Under the pieces are notes generated by a model. That model made no database searches and was not told the DNA's origin. It saw only the letters and a program-made list of their open reading frames with translations. Shown here piece by piece: positions 47,681 to 60,734 of a stretch of 64,000 nucleotides of DNA. A program made the translations under genes and the position numbers. The stretch is from contig NZ_JAAOIY010000001.1 in assembly GCF_013184495.1 (NCBI RefSeq), forward strand, positions 868,001-932,000, in the 5' to 3' direction. The stretch comes from Sporosarcina jiandibaonis. Lineage in GTDB: Bacteria; Bacillota; Bacilli; Bacillales_A; Planococcaceae. The stretch's first letter is position 1. The number at the start of each line of letters is the position of its first letter.

Positions 47681-48307
47681 TTATAATCTTCCCTCTTTTA
47701 ATTTCCCGTGCCAATCCAGCAAGCTGCTGATTGAGTTTTCATCAATTGCTCCTTTTTCTTTTGACACTTCGATTAAAGCACCAAAATCCGTTAAGCTTGC
47801 GTATGTTAATTTTTCGGCTTCAAAAGCTTCATCAGCTTTCTTCAATTCATATGTAAAGATTGAAACAATCCCCGTAACTTCGATATCTTCAGAGCGGAGT
47901 CCAGCTGCAGCGTTTAAGCTACTTCCTCCTGTCGATATTAAATCTTCGACAATAATCGCTTTAGCGCCGCGGGTGATTTTCCCCTCGATTTGACGACTTC
48001 TTCCGTGTCCTTTTGCAGATGACCGGACGTAAACCATCGGCAAACCAAGAATGTCCGCCACCCATGCAGCGTGTGGAATTCCAGCTGTTGCGGTACCGGC
48101 AATGATTGTCGTATCAGGGTAATTCGTACGGATCAAATCAGCGAGCCCTTCAGCGATTTGTCTACGTCCTGCCGGATCTGACATCGTTAGCCGGTTGTCG
48201 CAATAAATCGGGGATTCAATACCGGATGCCCATGTAAATGGTTCATTGGGATTGATTTCAACGGCGCCTGCATTCAATAAAATTTCTGCAATTTCTTTTT
48301 TGACCAT
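47681..48307 (-). CDS. pyrE: Orotate phosphoribosyltransferase
   Basis: Converts orotate and PRPP to OMP (208 aa). It starts with the typical KEIAEILLNAGAVEINPNEP. The type I PRTase PRPP motif is IIVEDLISTGGSSLNAA near residue 115, with AKGHGRSRQIEG just before it. Last gene of the pyr operon, one base after pyrF. No obvious terminator follows on this strand. Confidence 0.97.
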   Translation of the reverse strand: MVKKEIAEILLNAGAVEINPNEPFTWASGIESPIYCDNRLTMSDPAGRRQIAEGLADLIRTNYPDTTIIAGTATAGIPHAAWVADILGLPMVYVRSSAKGHGRSRQIEGKITRGAKAIIVEDLISTGGSSLNAAAGLRSEDIEVTGIVSIFTYELKKADEAFEAEKLTYASLTDFGALIEVSKEKGAIDENSISSLLDWHGKLKEGRL

Positions 48308-50698
<2,391 letters not shown>

Positions 50699-50702
<4 letters not shown>

Positions 50703-53700
50703 ACGCGCACCTCTTGTTTTATCATTTCTTCGGTTTGGAAAGTCATGGATTCAATGACGCGAAGCATTGCATCCGCAGTATCTAGCGATGTGAAGCAAGG
50801 GATTCCGTTCTCTACTGTTTGACGGCGAATTTGAAAACCATCACGTTCTGGTTGTTTTCCTTTTGTCAGTGTATTAATAACGAGTTGTGCTTCGCCTTGT
50901 TGAATGACATCGAGAAGCGTCGGACCTTCCGAACCGATTTTGTCGACCATTTCTACCCGAATTCCTGCATCTTTTATTACATTTGCGGTTCCAGCGGTTG
51001 CAAGAATTCGGTAGCCGATATTCGTAAATCTTTTAGCGATTCCGACGATTTCCTCTTTATCTTTATCGGATACTGTCATTAAGACTGATCCGTATTCTTT
51101 TATTTCCATTCCAGCGGCAACTAGCCCTTTATATAAAGCCTTTTCAATCGTTACATCTTTCCCCATAACCTCGCCTGTAGACTTCATTTCAGGTCCAAGC
51201 GTTATATCGACACGTCCAAGTTTTTCAAATGAAAACACCGGAACTTTTACATATACCCCTTCAGGAGCTACCGCGAGTCCAGTCGGATAGTCTTGATCGA
51301 CTATTGATTGTCCAAGGATTGCTTTCGTTGCGACATTCGCCATCGGGATATTCGTGATTTTACTCAAGAACGGCACTGTACGGCTTGAACGCGGATTGAC
51401 TTCGATCACATATACTTCATCTTTAGAAATGACGTATTGGATGTTAAGGAGCCCGATAATATTCAATCCTTTTGCAAGTCTAGTTGTGTAATCCGTAATT
51501 GTCTCCACGTATTTGTTGGATAAATTTTGCGGCGGGAACACGGCGATTGAATCTCCAGAGTGAACTCCGGCTCTTTCGATATGTTCCATGATTCCCGGGA
51601 TAAGGACGTTTTCCCCGTCGCTGATTGCATCCACTTCAATTTCAGTCCCCGTTAAATATCTGTCGATCAAAACGGGCTGTTCTGGACTTGCTTCAACCGC
51701 ATGTTCCATGTAATAAATTAACTCTTTTTCCGCGTATACGATTTCCATCGCACGTCCGCCAAGTACGTAAGAAGGCCTTACTAAGACGGGATATCCGATT
51801 TCATCGGCGATTGCAATTGCTTCTGGAACAGAAACTGCTGTCTTTCCAAGCGGTTGCGGAATACTGATTTCTCGGAGCGCACTTTCGAATTTATTTCGAT
51901 TTTCTGCTCGGTCCGTATCTTCGAGCGAAGTTCCTAAGATTTTCACTCCGCGTGCCTCAAGTCCGTCAGCGAGATTGATAGCGGTTTGTCCGCCGAATTG
52001 CACGATGACGCCTTCTGGTTGTTCTAAATCGACAATATTCATAACATCTTCCAACGTTAGCGGTTCAAAATAAAGTTTGTCGGAGATTGAGAAATCCGTT
52101 GAAACTGTCTCTGGATTATTATTAATAATAATCGCTTCATAACCTGATTCTTGGATAGCCCAAACTGAGTGGACCGTCGCATAATCGAATTCGACGCCTT
52201 GACCGATTCGTATCGGTCCAGAACCTAATACGATGACACTCTTTTTATCAGTTCGATTCGATTCATTCTCATCTTCATAAGTTCCATAAAAATAAGGCGT
52301 ATCTGACTCATATTCCCCTGCGCATGTATCGACTTTTTTATAAACCGGAACAATGCCGAGTTCTTTACGCAAGTTATATATTTTGACTTCTTTCGTTTTC
52401 CATAGTTTTGCAATCGCAACATCCGAAAAGCCCATTCGTTTCGCGTCGTATAATGTTTCTTGATCGAATGGATTTGCTTCAACGACTTCTTCATACTTAA
52501 TAATGTTTTCGAATTTACGCAGGAAAAATTTATCAATCATACTCCACTCATGAAGCGTTTCAACTGTAATTCCTCTACGTAAGGCTTCGCCGATAAAAAA
52601 TAGTCGCTCGTCGCCTGCACGGCGTATTCTTTTTTCAATCCATTTATCGGTCTTTGTCGAGCCATCTTTTAGCGCTAAGTCAAATTGACCGATTTCTAGT
52701 GAACGAACAGCTTTCAAGATCGACTCTTCAAAAGTCCGCCCGATCGCCATGACTTCTCCTGTAGCTTTCATTTGCGTACCAAGATTTCGTTTGGCAGATT
52801 CAAATTTATCAAAAGGCCAACGCGGAATTTTTGTCACGACATAATCAAGTGTCGGTTCAAAACAAGCATATGTTGTTCCAGTCACCGGGTTCATCATTTC
52901 ATCTAGCGTCAGGCCTACCGCAATTTTCGCTGCCAATTTTGCGATCGGATAACCAGTCGCTTTGGAAGCCAATGCCGAAGAACGACTAACACGCGGATTC
53001 ACTTCGATAATATAGTAGTTAAAACTATGCGGATCGAGCGCAAGTTGGACGTTACAACCGCCTTCAATTCCTAATTCGCGAATGATTTTCAAAGAAACAT
53101 TACGCAGCATTTGATTTTCGCGATCTGTTAACGTTTGACAAGGCGCTGTAACGATTGAATCGCCGGTATGAATCCCGACCGCGTCAATGTTCTCCATATT
53201 ACAAACGACAATCGCATTATCCGCTGAGTCGCGCATCACTTCATATTCAATTTCCTTATAACCGGCAATCGATTTTTCAAGGAGACATTGCGTGACCGGG
53301 CTCGCTTTCAGTCCATTTGCAACAATTTCAGTCAGTTCTTCGTCATTCTCGCAAATTCCGCCTCCCGTGCCTCCAAGTGTAAAGGCAGGTCTTACAATAA
53401 CCGGATAACCGATTCGTTCAACAAATGCGAACGCCTCTTCCAGGTTGTGGATGATATCACTTTCTGGTACGGGTTCACCAAGTTCATTCATCAACGTTCG
53501 GAATAAATCGCGATCCTCCGCTTGGTGAATGGCATCTAATTTCGTTCCCAGAATTTCAATATTTAACTCATCCAAAATTCCCGAATCATGAAGCTCAATT
53601 GCCATATTCAGTCCTGTTTGACCGCCTAACGTTGCAAGCAGCGCATCTGGACGTTCTTTCCGAATGATTCGACTGACGAATTCAAGCGTGATCGGTTCGA

Positions 53701-53896
53701 TATAGACTTTGTCAGCAATTTCTGTGTCTGTCATGATGGTTGCAGGGTTCGAGTTAATTAAAATCACTCGATAACCTTCTTCTTTTAAAGATAGGCAAGC
53801 TTGCGTACCTGCATAGTCAAATTCAGCCGCCTGACCAATAACAATCGGGCCGGAACCTATTACTAAAATCGTTTCGATATCGTTTCGTTTAGGCAT
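50699..53896 (-). CDS. carB: Carbamoyl-phosphate synthetase large subunit
   Basis: Large (synthetase) subunit (1065 aa; also called pyrAB) with two homologous ATP-grasp halves. It makes carbamoyl phosphate from bicarbonate, two ATP and ammonia, normally delivered by CarA. The first half shows [33 protein letters not shown] and [20 protein letters not shown]. The second shows [36 protein letters not shown] and [17 protein letters not shown]. The C-terminal allosteric domain (about 930-1065) is an MGS fold. All visible motifs are intact, in contrast with its partner. It overlaps carA by 8 bases. Confidence 0.97.
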
Positions 53897-54989
53897 TGGA
53901 TTGCTCCTTTCGGTTATTCGTTTTCATTAATTGAGTAAAACGATCAAACACATGATTGGCATCTTCTGGCCCCGGTGAAGCTTCTGGATAAAATTGGACT
54001 GAGAATGCTGCATGATTGGCACTTTCCAAACCTTCGATTGAATCGTCGTTGAGCGCTTTATGCGTTATACGGAGGCCAGTACCTTCCAACGTCGCCTCAT
54101 CAACTGCATAGCCGTGACTTTGGGCAGTCAGTTCAGTACGTCCCGTTTGCAAATCCTTTACCGGATAATTGCCGCCTCTATGGCCATTTTTCAATTTAAC
54201 CACACTAGCTCCGGAGGCAAGCGCCAGTAATTGGTGACCTAGTCCGATGCCGAAGATTGGTGCTTTTCCTAGCAGATCTTTTATTGTATCTACTGCGCCT
54301 TCAACGTCTTCTGGGTTCCCAGGGCCATTCGTTAATACTATTCCATCCGGGTACAATGACTGAACATCCAATGAAGATGAATTATACGGAACTACGATAA
54401 CGTCGCAGCCGCGTTTGTTCAATTCTCTTAAAATACCATGCTTCATGCCGTAATCGATGACGACAACACGTTCACCGCGCCCTGGACTTGGATACGGTCG
54501 TTTTGTTGATACAAGGGAAACGAGATTTGTCGGAAGTTTATAAGCTTTTACGCGCTCAATTTCTTTTTTGCTATCAACTTCTTCACCGGCTGCCGTCAGG
54601 GTTCCTTTTAACGGACCTTTCTCTCTCAGAATTCGCGTTAATTTCCGTGTATCGATGCCTTGAATTCCCGGAATTCCTTTCAAAGTCAGCAATCGGTCCA
54701 AAGACATATCACTTCTGAAGTTCGATGGCTCGTCGGCAAGTTCTCGGATGATAAGTCCATTCATCGCTGGTTCGATCGATTCGAAATCATCGCGATTTAT
54801 GCCGTAATTTCCAATAAGCGGATACGTCATGACAATCATTTGCCCGCAATTGGATGGATTTGAAATAACTTCTTGGTACCCGGTCATCCCCGTCGTGAAA
54901 ACTGTTTCTCCTATTGAAGCTTCGTCTGAACCAAAAGCTTTTCCAATAAAAGTCGTGCCGTCTTCCAAAATGAGCATTCTTTTCTTCAT
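53889..54989 (-). CDS. carA: Carbamoyl-phosphate synthetase small subunit with a degenerate glutaminase site
   Basis: Small subunit (366 aa; pyrAA) that normally hydrolyses glutamine and channels ammonia to CarB. The N-terminal CPSase domain is normal ([22 protein letters not shown]). The class I glutaminase domain (about 172-355) keeps its fold motifs, but the nucleophile elbow reads FGIGLGHQ, so the catalytic Cys is Gly249. The catalytic His is Tyr334 in QFYPEASPG; the partner Glu336 remains. The glutamine-binding Asn is Ser291 (AQSHGY) and GNHPV is GNYPV. The frame is open throughout, so this is not a pseudogene. The predicted enzyme depends on free ammonia. The ATG shares one base with the pyrC stop. 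Confidence 0.93.
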   Translation of the reverse strand: MKKRMLILEDGTTFIGKAFGSDEASIGETVFTTGMTGYQEVISNPSNCGQMIVMTYPLIGNYGINRDDFESIEPAMNGLIIRELADEPSNFRSDMSLDRLLTLKGIPGIQGIDTRKLTRILREKGPLKGTLTAAGEEVDSKKEIERVKAYKLPTNLVSLVSTKRPYPSPGRGERVVVIDYGMKHGILRELNKRGCDVIVVPYNSSSLDVQSLYPDGIVLTNGPGNPEDVEGAVDTIKDLLGKAPIFGIGLGHQLLALASGASVVKLKNGHRGGNYPVKDLQTGRTELTAQSHGYAVDEATLEGTGLRITHKALNDDSIEGLESANHAAFSVQFYPEASPGPEDANHVFDRFTQLMKTNNRKEQSNA

Positions 54990-56266
54990 TATTTTCCATC
55001 CTCCCAAACGACATTTCCTTCGAAAATTGTTGTTACAGGCCAACCAGCGCATACCCACCCGTCAAATGGCGTATTTTTTCCTTTTGACACGAAGGTTTCT
55101 CGGTCAATCGCTTGTTCTTTATTCAAATCGATCAGAACTAGATCCGCTGTCGCTCCAACTTCAAGTTTGCCGTATGGCAAGTCAAAGATTTCAGAAGGTT
55201 TTTTCGTCATCCAATTCACCAGTTGCTGAAGTGTCCAAGTACCTTTTTTCACAAAGTTTGTATAAAGCAATGGAAATGCTGTTTCCAACCCTGTAATTCC
55301 GAATGGCGCTGTTTTCGTGCCTGCTGCTTTTTCTTCTGCCGTATGCGGTGCATGATCCGTTGCAATAACGTCTAGCGTTCCGTCTAGTAACCCTTCACGA
55401 AGTGCTTGTAAGTCATCGTCTCCGCGCAGCGGCGGATTCATTTTCCAATCTGCGTCATCCCCCGGAATATCATTTTCCGATAACAGAAGATGGTGAGGAC
55501 TCACTTCCGCGGTAACATGAATGCCCGCTTTTTTTGCGTCGCGAATTACTCTGACAGATTCCTTCGTGCTTACATGGCAAACATGATAATGCGCGCCCGC
55601 AGCTTCTGCGAGCAAGACATCGCGTGCAATATGAACGGATTCTGCAATAGACGGAATTCCGGGAAGGCCAAGCTCCTTATTACGTTTTCCTTCGTGCAAC
55701 GCTCCGCCGTAAATCAGCGTATTGTCTTCGCAGTGTGCAACAATTGCCATCCCGATTTTCGCCGCATCTTGCATGGCTTCATACATCATCCCCGCTTGTT
55801 GAACCCCTACCCCGTCATCTGTAAATGCGAATGCACCGTGTTCTTTTAATTCCGACAGATTTGTCCGTTCTTTTCCTGCCTCGCGAATCGTAATGGATGC
55901 ATATGGGAGAACTCGAATGAGCGCATTTTCTTCTATAAGGTTATTTACGAGTGTCAGGTTTTCTATCGTATCCGGCACAGGTCTTGTATTTGGCATCGGG
56001 CAGATTGTTGTATATCCGCCTTTTGCCGCAGCTAGCGTTCCACTTTTGATCGTTTCTTTATGTTCACCGCCCGGTTCGCGCAAATGGACATGAACATCGA
56101 CAAACCCTGGTGAAAGAAAAAGGCCTTTTCCGTCAATGACTTGCGAATTCCCGACTTCCAGTTGCTTGCCGATTTCCGATACTTTGTCGCCTGTTATTCT
56201 TACATCTCTCGTAATCATTTCCCCGTCAGCGTTTAGTAGTTGTACATCTTGAATTAGTTTTCCCAT
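54989..56266 (-). CDS. pyrC: Dihydroorotase
   Basis: Type I zinc dihydroorotase (425 aa) that cyclises carbamoyl aspartate. The metal-binding motif [16 protein letters not shown] is near residue 58; [24 protein letters not shown] and [11 protein letters not shown] follow in order. The ATG at 56264-56266 lies 7 bases after GGAGG. It begins one base after the pyrB stop. Confidence 0.97.
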   Translation of the reverse strand: MGKLIQDVQLLNADGEMITRDVRITGDKVSEIGKQLEVGNSQVIDGKGLFLSPGFVDVHVHLREPGGEHKETIKSGTLAAAKGGYTTICPMPNTRPVPDTIENLTLVNNLIEENALIRVLPYASITIREAGKERTNLSELKEHGAFAFTDDGVGVQQAGMMYEAMQDAAKIGMAIVAHCEDNTLIYGGALHEGKRNKELGLPGIPSIAESVHIARDVLLAEAAGAHYHVCHVSTKESVRVIRDAKKAGIHVTAEVSPHHLLLSENDIPGDDADWKMNPPLRGDDDLQALREGLLDGTLDVIATDHAPHTAEEKAAGTKTAPFGITGLETAFPLLYTNFVKKGTWTLQQLVNWMTKKPSEIFDLPYGKLEVGATADLVLIDLNKEQAIDRETFVSKGKNTPFDGWVCAGWPVTTIFEGNVVWEDGK

Positions 56267-56267
56267 G

Positions 56268-57146
56268 TTAATTCCTCCCATTTAGAATTAATTCTAGTAC
56301 TGCCATTCGAACATACACACCGTTTTCCATTTGCTTGAAAATCCTTGATTTCGAACATTCTATTAAATTTTCATCTATTTCAACACCACGATTGAATGGT
56401 GCGGGATGCAGAATAATTGCGTTTTCTTTCATTCTTTTTGCGCGCTCCAGTGTGAGTCCATACTGATTATGATAGCTTTCTTTCGTAAATATCGATTTTT
56501 CGTTATGTCTTTCATGTTGCACGCGAAGAAGCATTATTACATCAGAATTTAATAGATTCTCATCCCACTCATGCACCGCGTTAAATTCACCGCACCATTC
56601 GGTGGGACATAGGAAAGTAACATTTGCACCGAGTCTGGTCAACGCATCTGCATTTGATCGTGCCACACGGCTATGGGCAATATCCCCTGCAATGACTATA
56701 TTCAATCCTTCGAATGAACCGAACTCTTCACGGATTGTATATAAATCGAGAAGTGACTGCGTCGGATGTTGACCGGACCCGTCCCCGCCGTTAATGATTG
56801 AGATGTTTGTCTTGCCTATTAGCTGATTGTAATACCCGACATCAGGATGTCGTATGACGAGCGCATCGACTCCGATTGACTCCAGCGTTTTGACAGTGTC
56901 ATAGAGCGTCTCGCCTTTTATCGTACTGGAAAGTCCTGATTCAAATGGAACAACGTCTAGACCAAGCTTTCGTTCTGCTACTTCAAAACTTGTTTTTGTT
57001 CTTGTGCTCGGTTCGAAAAACAAATTAGAAACAGTATACTTTTTAGGTAGTTCACGTGCGCCGTATGTTTCAAAGTTTTGAGCTCGGTCTAGAAGTGCTA
57101 GTATTTCTGATTCACTTAATTGTTTCATTGATACTAAATCATTCAT
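56268..57146 (-). CDS. pyrB: Aspartate carbamoyltransferase catalytic subunit
   Basis: Joins carbamoyl phosphate and aspartate (292 aa, trimeric, without a PyrI partner as in Bacilli). The carbamoyl-phosphate motif [20 protein letters not shown] is near residue 44 and [18 protein letters not shown] is near 122. [13 protein letters not shown] is near the C-terminus. The ATG at 57144-57146 follows AAGGAGG by 9 bases; an ATG three codons earlier touches it. Only 24 bases separate it from pyrP, with no attenuator. Confidence 0.97.
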   Translation of the reverse strand: MNDLVSMKQLSESEILALLDRAQNFETYGARELPKKYTVSNLFFEPSTRTKTSFEVAERKLGLDVVPFESGLSSTIKGETLYDTVKTLESIGVDALVIRHPDVGYYNQLIGKTNISIINGGDGSGQHPTQSLLDLYTIREEFGSFEGLNIVIAGDIAHSRVARSNADALTRLGANVTFLCPTEWCGEFNAVHEWDENLLNSDVIMLLRVQHERHNEKSIFTKESYHNQYGLTLERAKRMKENAIILHPAPFNRGVEIDENLIECSKSRIFKQMENGVYVRMAVLELILNGRN

Positions 57147-57170
57147 CAGACTCATCCTCCTTGTACCGAT

Positions 57171-58457
57171 TTACTCTGTTTCGTCTGTTAACTTTTCAGC
57201 AGATTTTCCTGGCAATACTAGATTTAGCAAAACTCCGACAATTGCCGATAAAGCCATTCCTTCAATTTCGAATGTTTCACTGAATTTAATCGTGGCTCCT
57301 CCAATTCCAATCACTAGAATGACAGATGAGATAACTAAATTGCGTTGATTTCCGAAATCGACTTTATGATCAACGAGCATTCTTAAGCCTGATGAAGCGA
57401 TAATCCCGAATAAGAGAATCGATATTCCGCCGAGAACTGCCGTAGGAATCGTGGCAATGATCGCCATGACTTTTCCTAAGAATGAGAACAAGATAGCGAA
57501 AACTGCCGCGCCAATGATGACGTAAATGCTGTATACGCGCGTTATCGCGAGAACTCCAATATTTTCGCCGTATGTCGTCTTCGGAGGGCCACCGACGAAT
57601 CCACTGATTAAGGTACCAAGACCGTCTCCGAGTAATGAACGATTCAATCCTGGATTTTCTATGTAATTGCGGTCAACGATCCGACCAAGAACGAGTTGGT
57701 GGCCGATGTGCTCAGATATCGTAACGATGGCAATCGGCACCATGATAAAGAGAAGCGTTGGCGTTACTACGAATGCATAATCAATACCTGGGATGAGCAT
57801 TTCAGGAACCTCGAACCATTTTGCTTTCATTACTCTGGAAAAGTCCAAGATTCCAATTGCGGCCGAGTATAGATAGCCTACTACGATTCCGATTAGAATC
57901 GGCATAAGGCTTATTACCCCTTTAAAAAACATGATGCAGATGATGGCTGCCGCTAGTGTAACGAGCGCTGCTGAAAAGTGAAGCAAGTTGTAAACAGATT
58001 CCCCATTGACTTGAATTGTACTTGCCATTCCTACCGCTGTAGGAGCCAACGCGAGTCCGATAACCATAATTACAGGACCTACAACGATTGGCGGGAGCAA
58101 TTCCATGATCCACTTGTAACCTGTTTTCCAAATCATGAGCGAAACAATCGCATAGACAAGAGCGACAAACATGCTTCCGATCATTGCGCTTCCGATTCCG
58201 CCGCTCGCTGTAGCTACTTGAATCGGTATGATAAAGGCGAATGAAGAACCTAGATAGGCGGGAACTTGAAAACGTGTAACCAAGATGAATATAATCGTCG
58301 CGATTCCACTCGTTAATAGTGCAATCGCGGGGCTTAAGCCGACGAGTTGCGGAACAAGAATCGTTGCTCCGAACATTGCAAACATATGCTGGAGACTAAG
58401 TGTCAGCCATTTACCTGCCGTTGGTTTTTCATGTACATCTAATACCTTGTCGTTCAT
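57171..58457 (-). CDS. pyrP: Uracil permease
   Basis: NCS2-family uracil:proton symporter (428 aa) in the cytoplasmic membrane, with about 12-14 hydrophobic segments along its length. Family features include LSLQHMFAMFGATILVP near residue 20, the substrate-region Glu in TISEHIGHQLVLG near 240 and FVGGPPKTTYGENIGVLA near 290. The start ATG has GGGGGAA upstream. It lies between pyrR and pyrB as in B. subtilis, but with very short gaps. Confidence 0.96.
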   Translation of the reverse strand: MNDKVLDVHEKPTAGKWLTLSLQHMFAMFGATILVPQLVGLSPAIALLTSGIATIIFILVTRFQVPAYLGSSFAFIIPIQVATASGGIGSAMIGSMFVALVYAIVSLMIWKTGYKWIMELLPPIVVGPVIMVIGLALAPTAVGMASTIQVNGESVYNLLHFSAALVTLAAAIICIMFFKGVISLMPILIGIVVGYLYSAAIGILDFSRVMKAKWFEVPEMLIPGIDYAFVVTPTLLFIMVPIAIVTISEHIGHQLVLGRIVDRNYIENPGLNRSLLGDGLGTLISGFVGGPPKTTYGENIGVLAITRVYSIYVIIGAAVFAILFSFLGKVMAIIATIPTAVLGGISILLFGIIASSGLRMLVDHKVDFGNQRNLVISSVILVIGIGGATIKFSETFEIEGMALSAIVGVLLNLVLPGKSAEKLTDETE

Positions 58458-58481
58458 TCATAATTCCCCCATACAGTTTCT

Positions 58482-59198
<717 letters not shown>

Positions 59199-59210
59199 TT
59201 ACTTTTTAGT

Positions 59211-59239
59211 AGTATACTTTTACTTTTCTTGAATGTCAA
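59211..59239 (-). promoter_or_regulatory. Promoter of the pyr operon
   Basis: Perfect TTGACA (59234-59239), 17-bp spacer, TATACT (59211-59216) on the minus strand. The -35 and spacer lie inside the last codons of the upstream pseudouridine synthase gene. Confidence 0.85.
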
Positions 59240-60146
59240 CGTTATTACGAATGTTTTCAACCAACTCTTGAAAATCCGCTGGAGGCTCCACCGTAAATTC
59301 TAGATATTCCCCTGTTTGTGGATGTATGAATCCAAGTGTTCCTGCGTGAAGTACTTGACCGCCAAAATCGATTGTTTCTGCTTGACCATATTTCGGATCA
59401 CCGACTAATGGATGGCCGATATATTTCATGTGGACACGAATTTGATGCGTTCTTCCCGTTTCCAAAGTACATTCAACAAGTGTATATTCCCCGAATCGTT
59501 CGAGCACTTTAAAGTGAGTGATCGCATCTTTCCCTTTATCCGTCACGGTCATACTTTGTCTATCGCGACTATCCCGGCCGATCGGCGCATCGATTGTTCC
59601 GTTGTCATGCGGGATATGCCCGTGCACGAGTGCCGTGTAGACTCTTTTCACAGATTTTTCAACGAGTTGATTGACAAGTGAAATATGCGCTACATCATTT
59701 TTGGCCACCATCAATAATCCCGATGTGTCTTTGTCGGTTCGGTGGACAATGCCTGGTCGCAGAACGCCGTTTATCCCGGACAAATCTTTGCAATGATACA
59801 TGAGCCCATTTACAAGCGTGCCACTCGCGTGCGACTTTGCAGGATGCACGACCATTCCACGAGGTTTATTGACAACGAGGACATCACCATCCTCATAAAC
59901 AATGTCTAAGTCCAAATCCTCCGCCGTGATGTCGAGCTCTTCAGGTTCTGGCTCATCGACTGTTAATAGATCGCCTGTTTTCACACGGTAATTAGGTTTA
60001 ACTATTTTCTTATTGACTAAAACATCGCCATCTTTTATCCATTGTTGAATTTGAGTCCGTGATAAATCCGGTCGACTCGTCGACAAAACTTTATCAATAC
60101 GGCTGCCTTCGTCTTCTTCTTGTATTTCGATACGAATAATTTCCAT
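59220..60146 (-). CDS. rluD: RluD-family 23S rRNA pseudouridine synthase (YlyB)
   Basis: RluA/RluD-family pseudouridine synthase (308 aa). An N-terminal S4 domain (about 13-75, DKVLSTSRPDLSRTQIQQWI) precedes the catalytic domain. The catalytic Asp is in GIVHRTDKDTSGLLMVAKND near residue 140; ETGRTHQIRVHMKYIGHPL is the other signature. The precise rRNA target is inferred from the family, not shown. It abuts lspA (TAAATG). Its last codons overlap the pyr promoter, and no terminator was seen before it. Confidence 0.92.
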   Translation of the reverse strand: MEIIRIEIQEEDEGSRIDKVLSTSRPDLSRTQIQQWIKDGDVLVNKKIVKPNYRVKTGDLLTVDEPEPEELDITAEDLDLDIVYEDGDVLVVNKPRGMVVHPAKSHASGTLVNGLMYHCKDLSGINGVLRPGIVHRTDKDTSGLLMVAKNDVAHISLVNQLVEKSVKRVYTALVHGHIPHDNGTIDAPIGRDSRDRQSMTVTDKGKDAITHFKVLERFGEYTLVECTLETGRTHQIRVHMKYIGHPLVGDPKYGQAETIDFGGQVLHAGTLGFIHPQTGEYLEFTVEPPADFQELVENIRNNVDIQEK

Positions 60147-60623
60147 TTACGACACCTTTTTCTTATTCTTTTTTTCATCCAAAATGATATGGATAATGAG
60201 TATAGCTACGCCGATTGTCAAAGCGGCGTCAGCGACATTAAATATCGGGAAATCGTAATTGATAACTGGAATTAGAACAGAAACAAAATCGACAACTTCT
60301 CCGCGCAGTAAACGATCGATAAAATTACCGATTGCGCCTCCGAGAAGTAACATTAAACTGATACTAAAAAGTTTATGTCCGCGTGCTTCTTTATGAAAGT
60401 AGTAAATAATTCCCGCAACGACGATGACTGTAACGATGTAAAACAACCACATTTGCCCTTCTAACATGCCCCATGCCGCACCTCTATTTCGATGCGAAAG
60501 CAGACTCAAATAGGGTTCGAAAATTGTAATTCTTTCTCCCAATTGCATATTGGTTGCAACGAGCCATTTCGTTATTTGATCAATTAATATAACAACTATT
60601 GCCAATGCATAATAAATAAGCAA
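60147..60623 (-). CDS. lspA: Lipoprotein signal peptidase
   Basis: Signal peptidase II (158 aa), an inner-membrane aspartyl protease with four hydrophobic segments that cleaves prolipoproteins. The catalytic Asp pair is in GAIGNFIDRLLRGEVVDFV and FNVADAALTIG. HRNRGAAWG is conserved. The TTG at 60621-60623 (9 bases after GGGAG) gives MLIYYALAI, matching the B. subtilis start; a TTG three codons upstream touches the ribosome-binding site. Sits between ileS and the pseudouridine synthase. Confidence 0.94.
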   Translation of the reverse strand: MLIYYALAIVVILIDQITKWLVATNMQLGERITIFEPYLSLLSHRNRGAAWGMLEGQMWLFYIVTVIVVAGIIYYFHKEARGHKLFSISLMLLLGGAIGNFIDRLLRGEVVDFVSVLIPVINYDFPIFNVADAALTIGVAILIIHIILDEKKNKKKVS

Positions 60624-60665
60624 GACCGACAACTCCCGTCAACAGATTCACTATTAATATTACCA

Positions 60666-60716
60666 TAAAAAAAGAAACAGTTGCAGCAATCGTCATACAA
60701 AGACTGCCACAACTGT
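60666..60716 (-). terminator. Terminator after ileS
   Basis: ACAGTTG/CAACTGT (60710-60716 with 60677-60683) plus an inner GCA/TGC pair, followed by a T-rich tract (TTCTTTTTTT) on the minus strand. Confidence 0.75.
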
Positions 60717-60734
60717 CCATTTACAATTCATTTA

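Noticed and set aside
47586..47993. Plus-strand open frame of 135 codons near pyrE
   Set aside because: Most of it is antisense to pyrE and the rest is the repeat patch; no ribosome-binding site or domain is recognisable.
53889..54989. carA as a pseudogene
   Set aside because: The frame is intact for 366 codons, all non-catalytic motifs are conserved and it is coupled to its neighbours. Only the glutaminase residues are changed, pointing to functional shift rather than decay.
54990..55058. Longer N-terminus for carA
   Set aside because: It overlaps pyrC in another frame and has no family similarity; the ATG at 54987-54989 is coupled to the pyrC stop.
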